DNA from: Peronospora farinosa
Taxonomy: Eukaryota > Oomycota > Peronosporomycetes > Peronosporales > Peronosporaceae
Length of the DNA: 64,000 nucleotides
Reading direction: 5' to 3'
Assembly (NCBI GenBank): GCA_947646735.1
Contig: CANTFK010000838.1
Coordinates: forward strand, 248,001-312,000
In this document: positions 1 to 10,444 of the stretch, one piece after another
Numbering within the stretch: the stretch's first letter is position 1
How the letters are laid out: each line of letters opens with the position of its first letter
Notes under the pieces: model-generated
The model's database searches: none
What the model was told of the DNA's origin: nothing
Seen by the model: the letters and a program-made list of their open reading frames with translations, nothing else
Program-made: the position numbers and the translations under genes

Positions 1-1858
1 CATTCTCAGCAATATCACCTTCGCTCACCCACAGTGACACCGACAATACAAATGCCAAACTGCCAAGCCATGAAGTCGACAAGACCACAATGTGCTTGGT
101 ATCAATCCGCGGCGAGATGCCTAGCGCAATCCCGATACAAACCAGCACTGCAGTTATCACACGCGAAGACAGTAACGGCACGAATTGGCTAATCATGACA
201 CCTCCATACAGACCAAGCATCGCGCCCAGGGAAATTGGGTATACCAAACAGCATAGACTACCAAGCACTAATCCGCACAGACAGGCAACCGCGGTTTGGA
301 CCCACAAAATATCATTGGGGGTGCTGGTACTAAGAGCTCCATAAAACGAGGCAGTGAGCCACAATGAGCTAGCGTAAGCCGACATCATTTTCGGATGAGA
401 CGAGCCGCGGAATGCCATGAAGAGACCCAGAAACGCATTAATTACCGCGAACAGTTGCAGAAGGCCGATGTCCACGCGCAGCGAAACATACCACGGGAGA
501 CCGTAATTCACTGGGTTATTATAGATCCATTCCGTCGTCGGATATGCCTGCGGATTGCATCCTACCGACGTGTACCGGTTTGGGTTGCCCTGGTAGACAC
601 GCACATAGTCGATCGTAAAGTTTGAGGGCCACAGTGAGTCGCAAATCTGACCAGAGCACGGTGGAGAGAACTTCTCAGAAACGGCCGTACTCAGAATGAT
701 ATAACTGGGCTCCACCGGGATCTGGCGGGGAGGGACATCTTCCACCCACTTGTTCAGTGCGGAGCCAGGAATCTCAAACAAGAAAGAGTTGTCCATCCAC
801 CAACGAATGTATCCATCTGGACCAGGTGACCAATCGAGGCGGTACATGTGATACGAGTTGAATGCATTGGATTCAAGTTGCGTCAGAGCAGAAATGGAGT
901 CAAGACCCATCTCACCGTAGTAGTCGCTGTTAATGCGAGTGAACTCGCCGAACTTGAGGCCTTGGTACCATTGATTAGGGCCCGGTAGGTTCATAGATCC
1001 GGGACGCATATCATCTAGCAGGCTCGGACGGATCTGCAAGGACGTCGAGATGAATGCCGGCTCATCCTTAGCACGAATTTGGGCTTCAATCACATCAATT
1101 TCCGTGGCACCACGACCTTGAAAGGGATTCAACCCGTACCTCTCTGGGTACGAGTTCTTATCGTGCTTGTTTGTGAGGTTACCGCATGCATTGATCTTTT
1201 GCTTGACCTTTTCAATCTTTTCAATGTACGGAGCACAAACGTCAAAGCTCCAGGGCCACGTATCATCTTGTGAGCCCAGGAAAGCAGCACGGCCAATGTT
1301 CCCCATGATCCAGATAGCTGGCCAAGTCCCAGGGACGCCCCATTTGCCAGGTAAGATGGCTCGTACTTCAATATAACCACCAGTGTAACAAAACTTGTTC
1401 CACGTCTGTGCACTGCCACTGACGTACTTGGTGCCACGGTAGCGATGTTTGGGCTTGGAAGTGGTAATAATGAGATTGCCCTTATCAATTTGCACGGCTT
1501 GGGGCAAGAAATAGTGCTGCCCCATGTTACTCGTATCACGGACGTTCACAGCTGTCCATTTCGAGTCAAAACCCGCTTCAAACGTGCGTTTGGAATTGTT
1601 AAATTCGTCCGAGAAGATGAGCGTGTAATTATTATTTAGCGCAGGATCGCCACCAAAGTTGTACGTTCCAGTGGGCACTGACGCAGTGTAAAATTTCGCC
1701 TCCGTGTCTGGGTCAATCCATTTCTTTTGAAAAGCCGTAAGGTTTTGCCGCGCACGCTCCAGGGCGTCTGAGATGGGCTTGAAAGCTTTGCAGCTCGATA
1801 GTGCCATGAGCAACAGCAGCAGTATCGACATTACACAGGTCCTTCGAGCGTGTGCCAT
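1..1858 (-). CDS. KRE6/SKN1-type glucan-synthesis GH16 protein, 3' end outside window
   Basis: Intronless reading frame of 619 codons that runs off the left edge, so the C-terminus is missing. Residues 1-25 form a hydrophobic signal peptide. The GH16 fold follows, with the catalytic signature E253-I-D-V-I-E258 (ExDxxE: nucleophile, helper and acid/base). SKN1/KRE6 family proteins act in the secretory pathway or cell surface in beta-1,6-glucan assembly; oomycete walls contain branched beta-1,3/1,6-glucan. From about residue 460 the protein turns into a series of hydrophobic segments, at least five before the edge, resembling a DUF4203-like membrane module. Yeast KRE6 is instead a type II protein with an N-terminal membrane anchor, so this architecture differs. 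The start is the first Met, directly before the signal peptide. Exact enzymatic role is inferred. Confidence 0.88.
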   Translation of the reverse strand, partial: MAHARRTCVMSILLLLLMALSSCKAFKPISDALERARQNLTAFQKKWIDPDTEAKFYTASVPTGTYNFGGDPALNNNYTLIFSDEFNNSKRTFEAGFDSKWTAVNVRDTSNMGQHYFLPQAVQIDKGNLIITTSKPKHRYRGTKYVSGSAQTWNKFCYTGGYIEVRAILPGKWGVPGTWPAIWIMGNIGRAAFLGSQDDTWPWSFDVCAPYIEKIEKVKQKINACGNLTNKHDKNSYPERYGLNPFQGRGATEIDVIEAQIRAKDEPAFISTSLQIRPSLLDDMRPGSMNLPGPNQWYQGLKFGEFTRINSDYYGEMGLDSISALTQLESNAFNSYHMYRLDWSPGPDGYIRWWMDNSFLFEIPGSALNKWVEDVPPRQIPVEPSYIILSTAVSEKFSPPCSGQICDSLWPSNFTIDYVRVYQGNPNRYTSVGCNPQAYPTTEWIYNNPVNYGLPWYVSLRVDIGLLQLFAVINAFLGLFMAFRGSSHPKMMSAYASSLWLTASFYGALSTSTPNDILWVQTAVACLCGLVLGSLCCLVYPISLGAMLGLYGGVMISQFVPLLSSRVITAVLVCIGIALGISPRIDTKHIVVLSTSWLGSLAFVLSVSLWVSEGDIAEN

Positions 1859-2940
1859 CGTGGACGCCACACAGCACTTTTAGCTTCTTCGGACTCGTTT
1901 ACTCTTGAGGTGGCCTGCAAAATGCGGAATGAATTGGTTGGTTGATCTTGGATCTACCGCATCCGTCGTCTGATTTTTCATAGTGGATCCGGGTATGGGT
2001 CGGGTTAGTTACATGAACCATACAAAAGTCAAGTTTCAGCCGGCCTGCTGGACAATTTTCGAACAACCACCAGCTGACCAAAAATAAGCAATTACAAGCG
2101 CACGCGGTCCCTCCCTCCTCCTACACCAACAGATACTTTCTCTTCTTTGTCCTGTCTGCAGCTATGCCATGCGAGCAGTCAGCTTCCGACGTCAGTGCAA
2201 ATGTCACGCTCAGGATCAGCTTTTGCTGGCTACTGCTGAAAATGGTCCTCCTAACGACTTAAAACTTATACAAGCGGAAGTGGCGTGTGGTGGAAGCAAC
2301 AAACATTTCATGCCTACAAATGCACTGTATGCTCCCTAGTTTTTTTTACGTGACCAGCGTGATTGGCTCGCGAGCGCTGTTGCATCTCGGCTCTGTAATC
2401 TCATAAAGCGTGGTTGTAATGCTTTCGCCAGTCACTGTCTCCATTGATGGTGTTTGCTGCTGGGGAGCAGCTAAGAATCGGGCAATTGCGTCTCACATTG
2501 GGGCCCCAAGATGTGTCATACTGCTTGAGGTGGTGAAGAGCTTCACTACTATAACTGCGGATCACTATTGTCTCCTCAAACCGTGCCTAAACGACACGCC
2601 TGATCAATACCTTGTCTATAGAATAGGCCTGCATAGAATGAAAAAAAAACATCACTGAGATGTCTTGTTGCACACGAACGTTTTGACAAGTGTTACGTAC
2701 AGTAAGTAACACACAAATCGAGTAGCTGATACTGTTATGAAATCAAACCTGATTACAGTACATAGATGTTCAAATACCGGTACTATACCGTATTCAGACT
2801 CTTAGTTGTACAGTAATTATACTTCGAGACCGGTATGTGTCAGTATTGACTTTGTATACAGAGAGTGTATACACCAATGTAGTGGTCGGACATCTCCCAT
2901 CCACACATAGTGCATCAATTGCTTGGACTTGCTCGACACC
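1859..2940. other. intergenic region between two divergent genes
   Basis: About 1.1 kb shared upstream space of the KRE6-like gene (-) and the TypA gene (+). No open frame resembles a known family. The part near 2700-2900 is AT-richer and repeats the pieces 'accggta' and 'gtatac' several times. I see no RNA gene. Confidence 0.6.
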
Positions 2941-5279
2941 ATGCTTCGCCGATCCTGTCTACCCGTCCTGACGCGCTTGCGCTTCAATCAGCACTCTTTC
3001 TTCCAGCGCAATGTGCCCATTCTAGCACGTGCTTTTACCACTGACTATTCTGCCGTTACCGCAGAGAACATTCGCAATGTGGCTATTGTGGCACACGTCG
3101 ACCACGGCAAGACAACTCTGGTCGATCAATTACTCAAACACGGCGGTAATACACTATCGGAGGAGCGCGTTATGGATTCCATCGACCTAGAGCGTGAACG
3201 TGGTATTACTATCATGTCCAAGTGCACACGCGTCGAGTACAATGGCCACGTACTCAACATCGTGGATACCCCGGGGCACGCTGACTTTGGCGGCGAAGTC
3301 GAGCGCATCTTGAGTATGGTAGACGGTGTGGTACTGGTTGTGGACGCCACAGAAGGACCCATGTCGCAGACCAAGTTTGTGCTGACGAAAGCGTTGAACC
3401 GCGGACTGAAGCCACTCGTAGTCATTAACAAGGTGGACCGTGACACCAGTCGTCTGGATGGCTCAGTCGAGAACGAGCTTTTCGACATGTTTGTGGCTCT
3501 TGATGCCACTGATGACCAACTGGATTTCCCTGTACTGTTCGCGTCTGCGAAGCAGGGATGGGCTGTGCATGACTTGGACAATGAGAGTGAGACGCGTGAC
3601 AGTATGCTGCCGCTGCTTGATGAGATTACCCGCTACGTGCCTGCACCGAAGGCCAATGCCGATAAGCCGTTTGCCATGGCTGTCACTATGATTGGCCATG
3701 ACCCGTACGTTGGCCGTTTGGCAACTGGCCTCGTTCACGCTGGAACTGTCAAGGTGCGCACCATTCATTATCGATGATGCTCATATTTTTGTCATCGCTT
3801 TGTTCTCACTTTCACTGTTGCATGACGTGGATAGATTGGAGACTCGATACAAGTGATGAACCTCGACAGCAAAAAGCTCGAAATGGGTCGTGTCACGAAA
3901 ATGTTCGTTACCCGTGGCGTTTCAAAATCCGAAATCACGTCGGCAACTGCTGGTATGTTCCTGGCCTGGGCTTCTTTATTTTGGACATGGCTCTGTACTC
4001 ATCTGTGCAATGTCGAATTATGCAACAGGCGATATCATTACCATTGCTGGCGTGAACGCATACGTGTCTGACACAATTGCGGATGTGTCCGTGATGGAGC
4101 CCATTCCGTCTCCTCAATTGGACCCTCCTACGATTTCGATGACGTTTGGTGTGAACGACGCGCCTACCGCAGGCAAGGATGGCAAGTTTCTCACGTCTTC
4201 TCACATTAAGCAACGCCTTGAGCGCGAATGCGAGGTAAGTGCTTGCGCGACTTTCACTAGTCTGCGCTGAGCAATTGTTAATAATGCACCTATGATTGGT
4301 GTCTGTAGAACAATGTTGCCATTTCCGTTTCTCCCAGTACTTCGTCGGAAGCTTTTGATGTCCATGGTCGTGGTGAGCTTCAGCTTGCCATCCTGATAGA
4401 AGAAATGCGTCGTGAAGGTTTTGAGATGTCCGTCTCAGCCCCACAGGTGTTATTCCAAACTGACCCAGAGACAAAGCAGAAGCTGGAGCCGATCGAAGAA
4501 GTGACAATCGATGTCGATTCTGAGTTTTCTGGTACGGTAATCGACAAATTAGCCAACCGTGGTGGTGAGATCGTGGAGTTTAAGGAGATGCACGACAAAG
4601 TGCGTCTTCTGTTCAAGATTCCCAGTCGTTGCCTCATGGGTTACCGCAGTGAGGTATGTACTATGTGCTGAAGCATTGTTGTCGATACTGCACACGTGAA
4701 ACGTAGCATTGACTGGTACCGTTGCTTTGTGGTATTGTAGATTAAGACTGACACCCGTGGAAGTGGTGTTTTGAACTCGATCTTCCACGGCTACTCTCCC
4801 TTCCATGGCTCGGCAACTCCTCCGTCTAAGGGCAAGCTTATCGCTTCATCTCGAGGCACATGCACGGTACTATTGAGTTTGACTTGTCGGGCATCTTCTA
4901 TCTCTTGTCTACACTTTCTCACGGGTGCATTTTGCTTTTAATCTCACGACAGGCCTACGCGCTTAACACGCTGGAAGATCGCGGCGAAATGTTCGTCAAG
5001 CCTGGTGATGAGGTGTACGAGGGCATGATTGTGGGCGAGCACAGTCGCCCCACGGATATCGAGATAAACCCCACGAAAGAGAAGAAGCTTACTAATATGC
5101 GTGCGTCCGGCACAGACGAGAACGTCAAATTGTCTCCCATCCGTCAGATGTCCCTCGAGGATGTAGTCACGTATATTGGCGAGGACGAAATGATCGATGT
5201 GTCGCCAACCAAGATTCGCATGCGAAAGCGCGAACTGACGGCCAATGGCCGCAAGCGAACGCAGGGAAAGAAGAAATAA
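2941..5279 (+). CDS. TypA/BipA-family translational GTPase, organelle-targeted
   Basis: Six exons: 2941-3753, 3835-3952, 4029-4234, 4309-4653, 4741-4866, 4953-5279; phases agree and give 644 aa. The Arg/Ser/Phe-rich first 35 residues (MLRRSCLPVLTRL...) look like a mitochondrial presequence. The GTPase domain follows with P-loop AHVDHGKTTL, G2 RGIT, G3 DTPGHADF and G4 NKVD, then EF-Tu domain II, EF-G domain III/V-like modules and the BipA-specific C-terminal domain with AYALNTLEDRG. BipA/TypA is a ribosome-associated GTPase of bacteria and organelles involved in 50S assembly and stress translation. Start: an upstream in-frame TTG is ignored; the ATG at 2941 begins the presequence. The Lys-rich tail (about RKRTQGKKK) is as in bacterial BipA. 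Oomycetes lack plastids, so a mitochondrial site is inferred. Confidence 0.93.
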
Positions 5280-5466
5280 ATTGGATGGCACGGTGAGCAA
5301 TGTACCGACCGACGTAGCTATTCGGAGCTATTCATATAGAGGCAATAGTAAACCCGTCACAAAAAAAATCACATAGAATCAAATTCGTGCGTGTTCAAGT
5401 TATGTTGCGTGAAGAACAACATTATGTTGCACAATATTCACATTTGAGTCGAGTGGCGGCGCTGAT

Positions 5467-8400
5467 ATGATGCTGTCTCCAGAAGATGAAGCCACGTATA
5501 ATTTGCTGTCTATGAAGATGCAACGCGACATTAATTGCTTGATGGATCCAGATCGCAACGTGCGCCGTCGAGCAGTGGAGAAACTGCATCGTACGTTGCA
5601 GAGCGAGGCGTCGCACGTATCGAACGCAGTGTTGCGCGTACTGTGTGTCTCCAATCTATTGCGTCCACTGTTGCAATGCGCCGAGAACGACGTGGTAGAG
5701 AGATGTCGTGAGCGAGCGCTCACGTTGTTGCTGTTTTTGTGCGAACGTGGAGCGCTGGGGTCGTCGGACATGACGCTGAAGGAGATCGTAGCGCTGGCTA
5801 ACGCTCGACTGGGCAAACTGCCGTACCCGGAGCCTACAGAAGAGATGCGACTGCTTATTCTGCAGCTATTGCATGTATTTTTGAAGCAGTTTGCAGCGGT
5901 AAAAGACAGACTGACGTCATTGCAGGACGTTATGACAGAGCTGATTAATGCATTGGGCAAGACGGCGATCGATCCGTTCCCAGATGCCAAAAAGATGTCG
6001 GCAGAATGCGTCATCTTGATTTCTAAGAATTGGAAGAAGGATGTGGGAATGCAAATTGGCGCTATTGTGCGGCCTGTCGTGATCAATCTCGGTCACCAGC
6101 ACAGTCGTGTGCGGGTGTGTGCATTACAGGCGTTAGAAGTGGCGGTGCCCTGCGGGTCAGAGTCTCTTCCACAACTCATGCAAGAGGTGCTATTGCCGGC
6201 GGTCAGTAAAGTGGTGCTTGACCATGCACCATCCGTGAGGAAGCAGCTAACAATAACGCTGGCGGCATGGCTTGCTCAGATTCAGCAGTTTGAGGCGTCC
6301 ATTTTTCCAATTTTCTTGGCAGGCGTTGTTGACGAAGCACCCGAAGTGAGAGCTCTAGCTCTTGCTAAGCTCAATGACCTTTCAGTTACATGGGAGCACC
6401 GTGATGTCGAGCTACCGGAGGTGGTTTTGGACTCTACCAAAAGCACACCTCCACTTTTCTTCGAATCTCGCCCACAACTTGGTGCCCGTAAATTTGCAGC
6501 GAGTATTCAAGCTGACGTGTTGCCACCTCTGCTTGAGAAAACGGGAGACTGGAATGTGCAAGTGCGCGAACGTTACACAAAAGTGCTTAGTGCGTTTCTG
6601 ATCTTGCTGGAGCAGAATATGAACCCATTTCTCGACAAGATATTTGCAGCCTTAAGCAAGAGCTGCCGTGACGACGAAGAAGTTGTTTTGAACAGCCTAA
6701 AAGCGTGCTCGGGGGTCGTCGGTTTTTATGCAGACTTCCAAATGATTTTGGCCTCCCTGTTGCCCATGGTTGCAGGCAGGTTAGCAGGACAGGACACAGC
6801 ACAATACCGCACGAATGGCTTGATACTGTTACGTATGAGCATCGAAGGCATGACGGCAAAAATGATGGGAGCTCACTTGGAGGTATGAATTACTATGATC
6901 AGGGCTATCCAAGCTAGAAGAATGAGAGAACTGATCGTATGTTTCGTCGTTGTGCATATTGTGTAGTTGATTACTGAAGCACTGTGTGATCCTGGCCTGC
7001 GCGAATCTGAAGTTACGGACTTGCAAGATCAGTTGGCAGGCGTCGTAGCTAGTATTGTCAAGACTGCTGGTTCAATGCTTGCGCAAAAAGACGATAGCTG
7101 CTTTCGACTCTTTTGGGTATTGAGCCACCTTCTAGCCTCGTCTTCTGAAACATCAGTTGCTTACGAAACGGTATGCTATTTTACGAGGCCATTCTCCGTA
7201 CCTGGACTTGTGTTAGTAATGCTGCTCTTGAATGATGCCAGGCAAGCGAAGGCATGGAGAGGTTAGCGACGCAGATGAGGCAGTCGGTTGAGGTTTGTTA
7301 TGGCTTACACATCTTTATCTTACGTCGTTTTAGTAATTGCAGCACTTGCTTTTGTTGCAGGAGCTCTACATCCGCTACATGGGCAAGCTTCTAGATAAGA
7401 TGACGCTCCCGTTTGATGCAGCTGTGAGCTGGCAGAAAAGCAACCCTACTCGAGTACTATTTGACTCACTTTGCCGGCGTGGAGGCGTGGTACGAATTCA
7501 TTTGCATGTTAGTGCTTGCTTTGTTTAACCATCGACCGACTTGGCCCTTCTTGCTCAGGCATGTGCCAAGAACCTGGATAAAATTATACCCGTCTTTTTG
7601 GTGCATTTAGAACCATCCCAGGACGCGGATATTCGACTTGCTTTCCTTGCATTGCTGGAGACAATGCTAGGAATGGACGCGATTACTCAGGTATGTCGTG
7701 GTCAGCAATTGCAGTACCTTTGTTGCAGAACGTGACAGAATTATGGTGTGAGCAGGCCCTGAAAATGTTTAGTGTGGCGTTGCTCCAGAAAGCAATTATT
7801 CCCAACATGGTTTGGCACGAGGGTCGTATGGCTGCAACTATTAGGTAAGGCTATGGTCTCATGGTAGGACTGTTCTTTTCAATCACAAACGTTTGCACTG
7901 CTTTGCCTTTTATTCCATCAGAAAGGCGGCTGTCGCCTGTGCGTATACCTGTCTTAGTCAAGGCATTGCCGACCAGCCGTGTCTGTTTGAGACGGCACCC
8001 CAGGTATGTCGTTTTTGTTGCTACATCTGAGTCACCAAATTGTCGTGCTAATAAATGGGGTCATGCTTTGACTGGACATGTAGATGCTGCCCGTACTGAA
8101 AGCTTCAATAGATGATAGCGACGCCAAAACTCGCCAACTGGTTTGTCTTGCGTTGCAGTATTTGTTCGTGGCACTGCCTAGCTGTCTAGGAGGTAAGCAA
8201 TACCTCTACTGTAAATGATGACCCATCGTTGCGCTAACAGAGGATCGGTGTTTACACGACTTGACAGAGGAACCTGTTCATCAACTGTACTCGGAGATCT
8301 TGAAGCGTCTAGATGACAGCAATGACACTGTGCGTAAAGCTGCCTGCCAGACGTTTTCGACCTTCCTGAGAGCAGCACCGAAGGAGCACTTCCAAGGACC

Positions 8401-8702
8401 AATTGTCAACTACACTTTGGACTGCCTTTTTGTCCACCTCGACGATCCAGAACCCGACATCCAGGTAAGCAACCGATATGCAGAGTCAGCTTTTGCTCTT
8501 GTTTCTGCTTAACAGAATCAATTAAACTCTTCTGCTGTTCTGATTGACTTGAGCACAGGAAGCTGTCTACAACGTTCTGAGGGAAACAGTAGCCATTGAT
8601 GCACCTCAGTTGGCGAAAAAAGCAGAAGAGAACCGTAGTCGTCACCGAAGTCCTCACTACTGCGACCAGCTTGTCGTCTTAGCTTCTGCGGAGTCGGCAT
8701 AA
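5467..8702 (+). CDS. DNAAF5: Dynein axonemal assembly factor 5 (HEATR2) homologue
   Basis: Ten exons with consistent phases: 5467-6882, 6967-7170, 7242-7292, 7361-7489, 7559-7690, 7756-7844, 7922-8003, 8084-8192, 8241-8464, 8559-8702; predicted 859 aa against about 855 in human. The protein is a string of HEAT repeats throughout and ends in a conserved RHRSPHYCDQL-type motif. HEATR2/DNAAF5 works in the cytoplasm in preassembly of axonemal dynein arms, so it is expected only in organisms that build motile cilia or flagella. No stop or frameshift interrupts the frame, arguing that the host still makes zoospores, unlike downy mildews that lost flagella. Its 3' end lies 71 bp from the end of a convergent gene. 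Alternative: another HEAT-repeat protein, but length and C-terminal motif favour DNAAF5. Confidence 0.85.
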
Positions 8703-8773
8703 GCTAGATTAGCTCTTACAAGAACCCATTTTGTCGAAACAAGGACTGACACCCACCTGGACCGGCGGCAGAT

Positions 8774-9073
8774 TTACGCCGTTTCCAGCTTCTGTGCGTC
8801 CAACTTTTTGAAATAGGCGACCAAGTCCTCGATGCGCTTTTTATTCTTCTCTTCTTCTTCGACTTGTCGCTCCAGTTTCAGCGTTTTTCGCTTGCGAAAA
8901 GATGTTTTTTTCGTTCTAAACGTAAAAATTGGTGGCGATTCTTGGCCTAGAGCGTTACCTGCTGAATTGCCAACCTTCTGTCTTTTTGACAGTCCCTTCT
9001 TCTTCCCTTCACGAGAGGCTCTAGCACCGTCTTTACGCTTCCTCCTTGTCTTCAATGCGTTCACCTCATTCTC
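8774..9073 (-). CDS. terminal exon of a small basic coiled-coil protein, function unknown
   Basis: An open frame of 100 codons begins after an acceptor (ttattgtag) at 9074 and stops at 8774. It encodes a Lys/Arg-rich stretch (TRRKRKDG, KKKGLSKRQK, then FRKRKTLKLERQ) followed by an acidic/basic helix ending in VAYFKKLDAQKLETA. Such composition is common in nucleolar ribosome-biogenesis factors, but I do not recognise the family. An in-frame Met lies near the exon start, yet the frame stays open upstream across the acceptor, so at least one 5' exon probably lies between 9090 and 9440. I could not join it without breaking the frame. Convergent with DNAAF5. Confidence 0.5.
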   Translation of the reverse strand, partial: ENEVNALKTRRKRKDGARASREGKKKGLSKRQKVGNSAGNALGQESPPIFTFRTKKTSFRKRKTLKLERQVEEEEKNKKRIEDLVAYFKKLDAQKLETA

Positions 9074-9492
9074 CTACAATAAACAGTACCGTAAGTACTG
9101 ACATGTAGTAGATAAACACGCCACTCTGACCTTATCTCCGTCATAAGAACTCGCTGTTAAGAGAAATTTCATCAGAAAACGTCTTCAATCAAAGCACATG
9201 ACTAACTAGAATCATGCAAAACAACACCTTGTACGTACTGTCTTCTTCAAACGTATCGTTTAACTGACAAGTCTTCTTCATTGGAGCTATACGTCCCTCG
9301 TTGCGCGTCTGCATGTCGGAGCGGAGTTGAAGTTGAAGTGATCATCACTCCTGGTTGTGGATCATGTTCGATGGTCGTGGATTGGTCAATAAGGATCACG
9401 CTGACTCGTTTTGATTCGTTGATTGAATCTATTTTTAGCAAACCGCATTTCGTTTACAAAAAGGAAGCCACTTTTCTTCCCACGATAAGACA

Positions 9493-10444
9493 ATGAGCGA
9501 GACGAAGGTCGCTTCCGTTGAGCCCCTGGGCACCATTACCATTGAAGTGCCGCAATATGCGCTGCAGAAGATACGCAATAAAATTGTAAAGTCTGTTAAC
9601 ATTCAGAACGCTCGTGGGGTATCTCAATTCTTCGGTTTCGGTCCGTTTTCTCAAGTCTTTCGTTTCTCAGTCCTTAATTGCGTCACTCACTGTCATTATT
9701 GGGTCACGATGGGGTGTCTATATCAGGTGAGGAAAAGCCGTTTAATGTGCCGGAACGTCAAGTGCTCGCTTCGCGGTGTCGAAAGAACGCGCTGTATTTC
9801 AGTGCTAACTACGCCATCTCTGCTGCGCTGGTTGGCGTCGTCACAATGTACGTTGATAAGCTCTTTACATCTTCATATTTGTTACTGTCGATGTGTATGG
9901 TAGGAAGGCTGCGTGCTTAACATATGGTACTGGCTGTTGTTATCTTTGATGTAGCCTGTTGAACCCGTTCTTCCTTTTTGTGCTCATTTGCCTGGGCGGT
10001 TTCTGGCTCTACATGTCGAGCGCAACGGCGGACGAGTCACCTGAAAATCCGACTAAAATTATGGGGCGCACTGTGACGCCTGAACAGCGGCAACTCGGTA
10101 TGCTCGGTGGTAAGTGATGCTACAATTTGAAGGAGGGGGTTGATACTGAATGTAAATGCTCACAAGTATGTTTTTGGCTTGTGGTGTTTTGCAGTGAGTG
10201 CTGCGGTGATTGTTGTTTTTGGAGGATCCATACTCTTTACGATCTGTTCAGCTAGGTAAGTTGTCTGATAGAGTTTGGGATGAGGAAGTAACATATTTAT
10301 GAATGTGGTGTTAATCTTGTACGTATGGACAGTGGCGCACTTGCAATTTCGCACGCGATTTTACGCGACTGTTCTACCATTCGCGAGGAAGATGAACTGG
10401 GCTTCTTATCGGACGAGGCAGACCAGATTGCGGACACCGTATAA
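9493..10444 (+). CDS. PRA1-family (prenylated Rab acceptor) membrane protein
   Basis: Five exons: 9493 to about 9613, about 9731-9847, 9955-10109, 10195-10255, 10333-10444. The junction between exons 1 and 2 is uncertain because the best-fitting donor is a weak GTGGGG. The protein has the PRA1 landmarks: a motif around RKNALYFSANYAI (family N-x-x-Y/F-x-x-N-Y), two hydrophobic hairpins split by a polar loop (about YMSSATADESPENP), and a C-terminal LAISHAILRD (family A-x-x-H-A-x-x-R). PRA1/Yip3 proteins sit in ER and Golgi membranes and help prenylated Rab GTPases load onto membranes. The C-terminus is acidic (REEDELGFLSDEADQ). Divergent from the small basic-protein gene. Confidence 0.82.

Noticed and set aside
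3126..3581. Long minus-strand frame inside TypA exon 1
   Set aside because: Antis-sense shadow of the GTPase coding frame; no family features.
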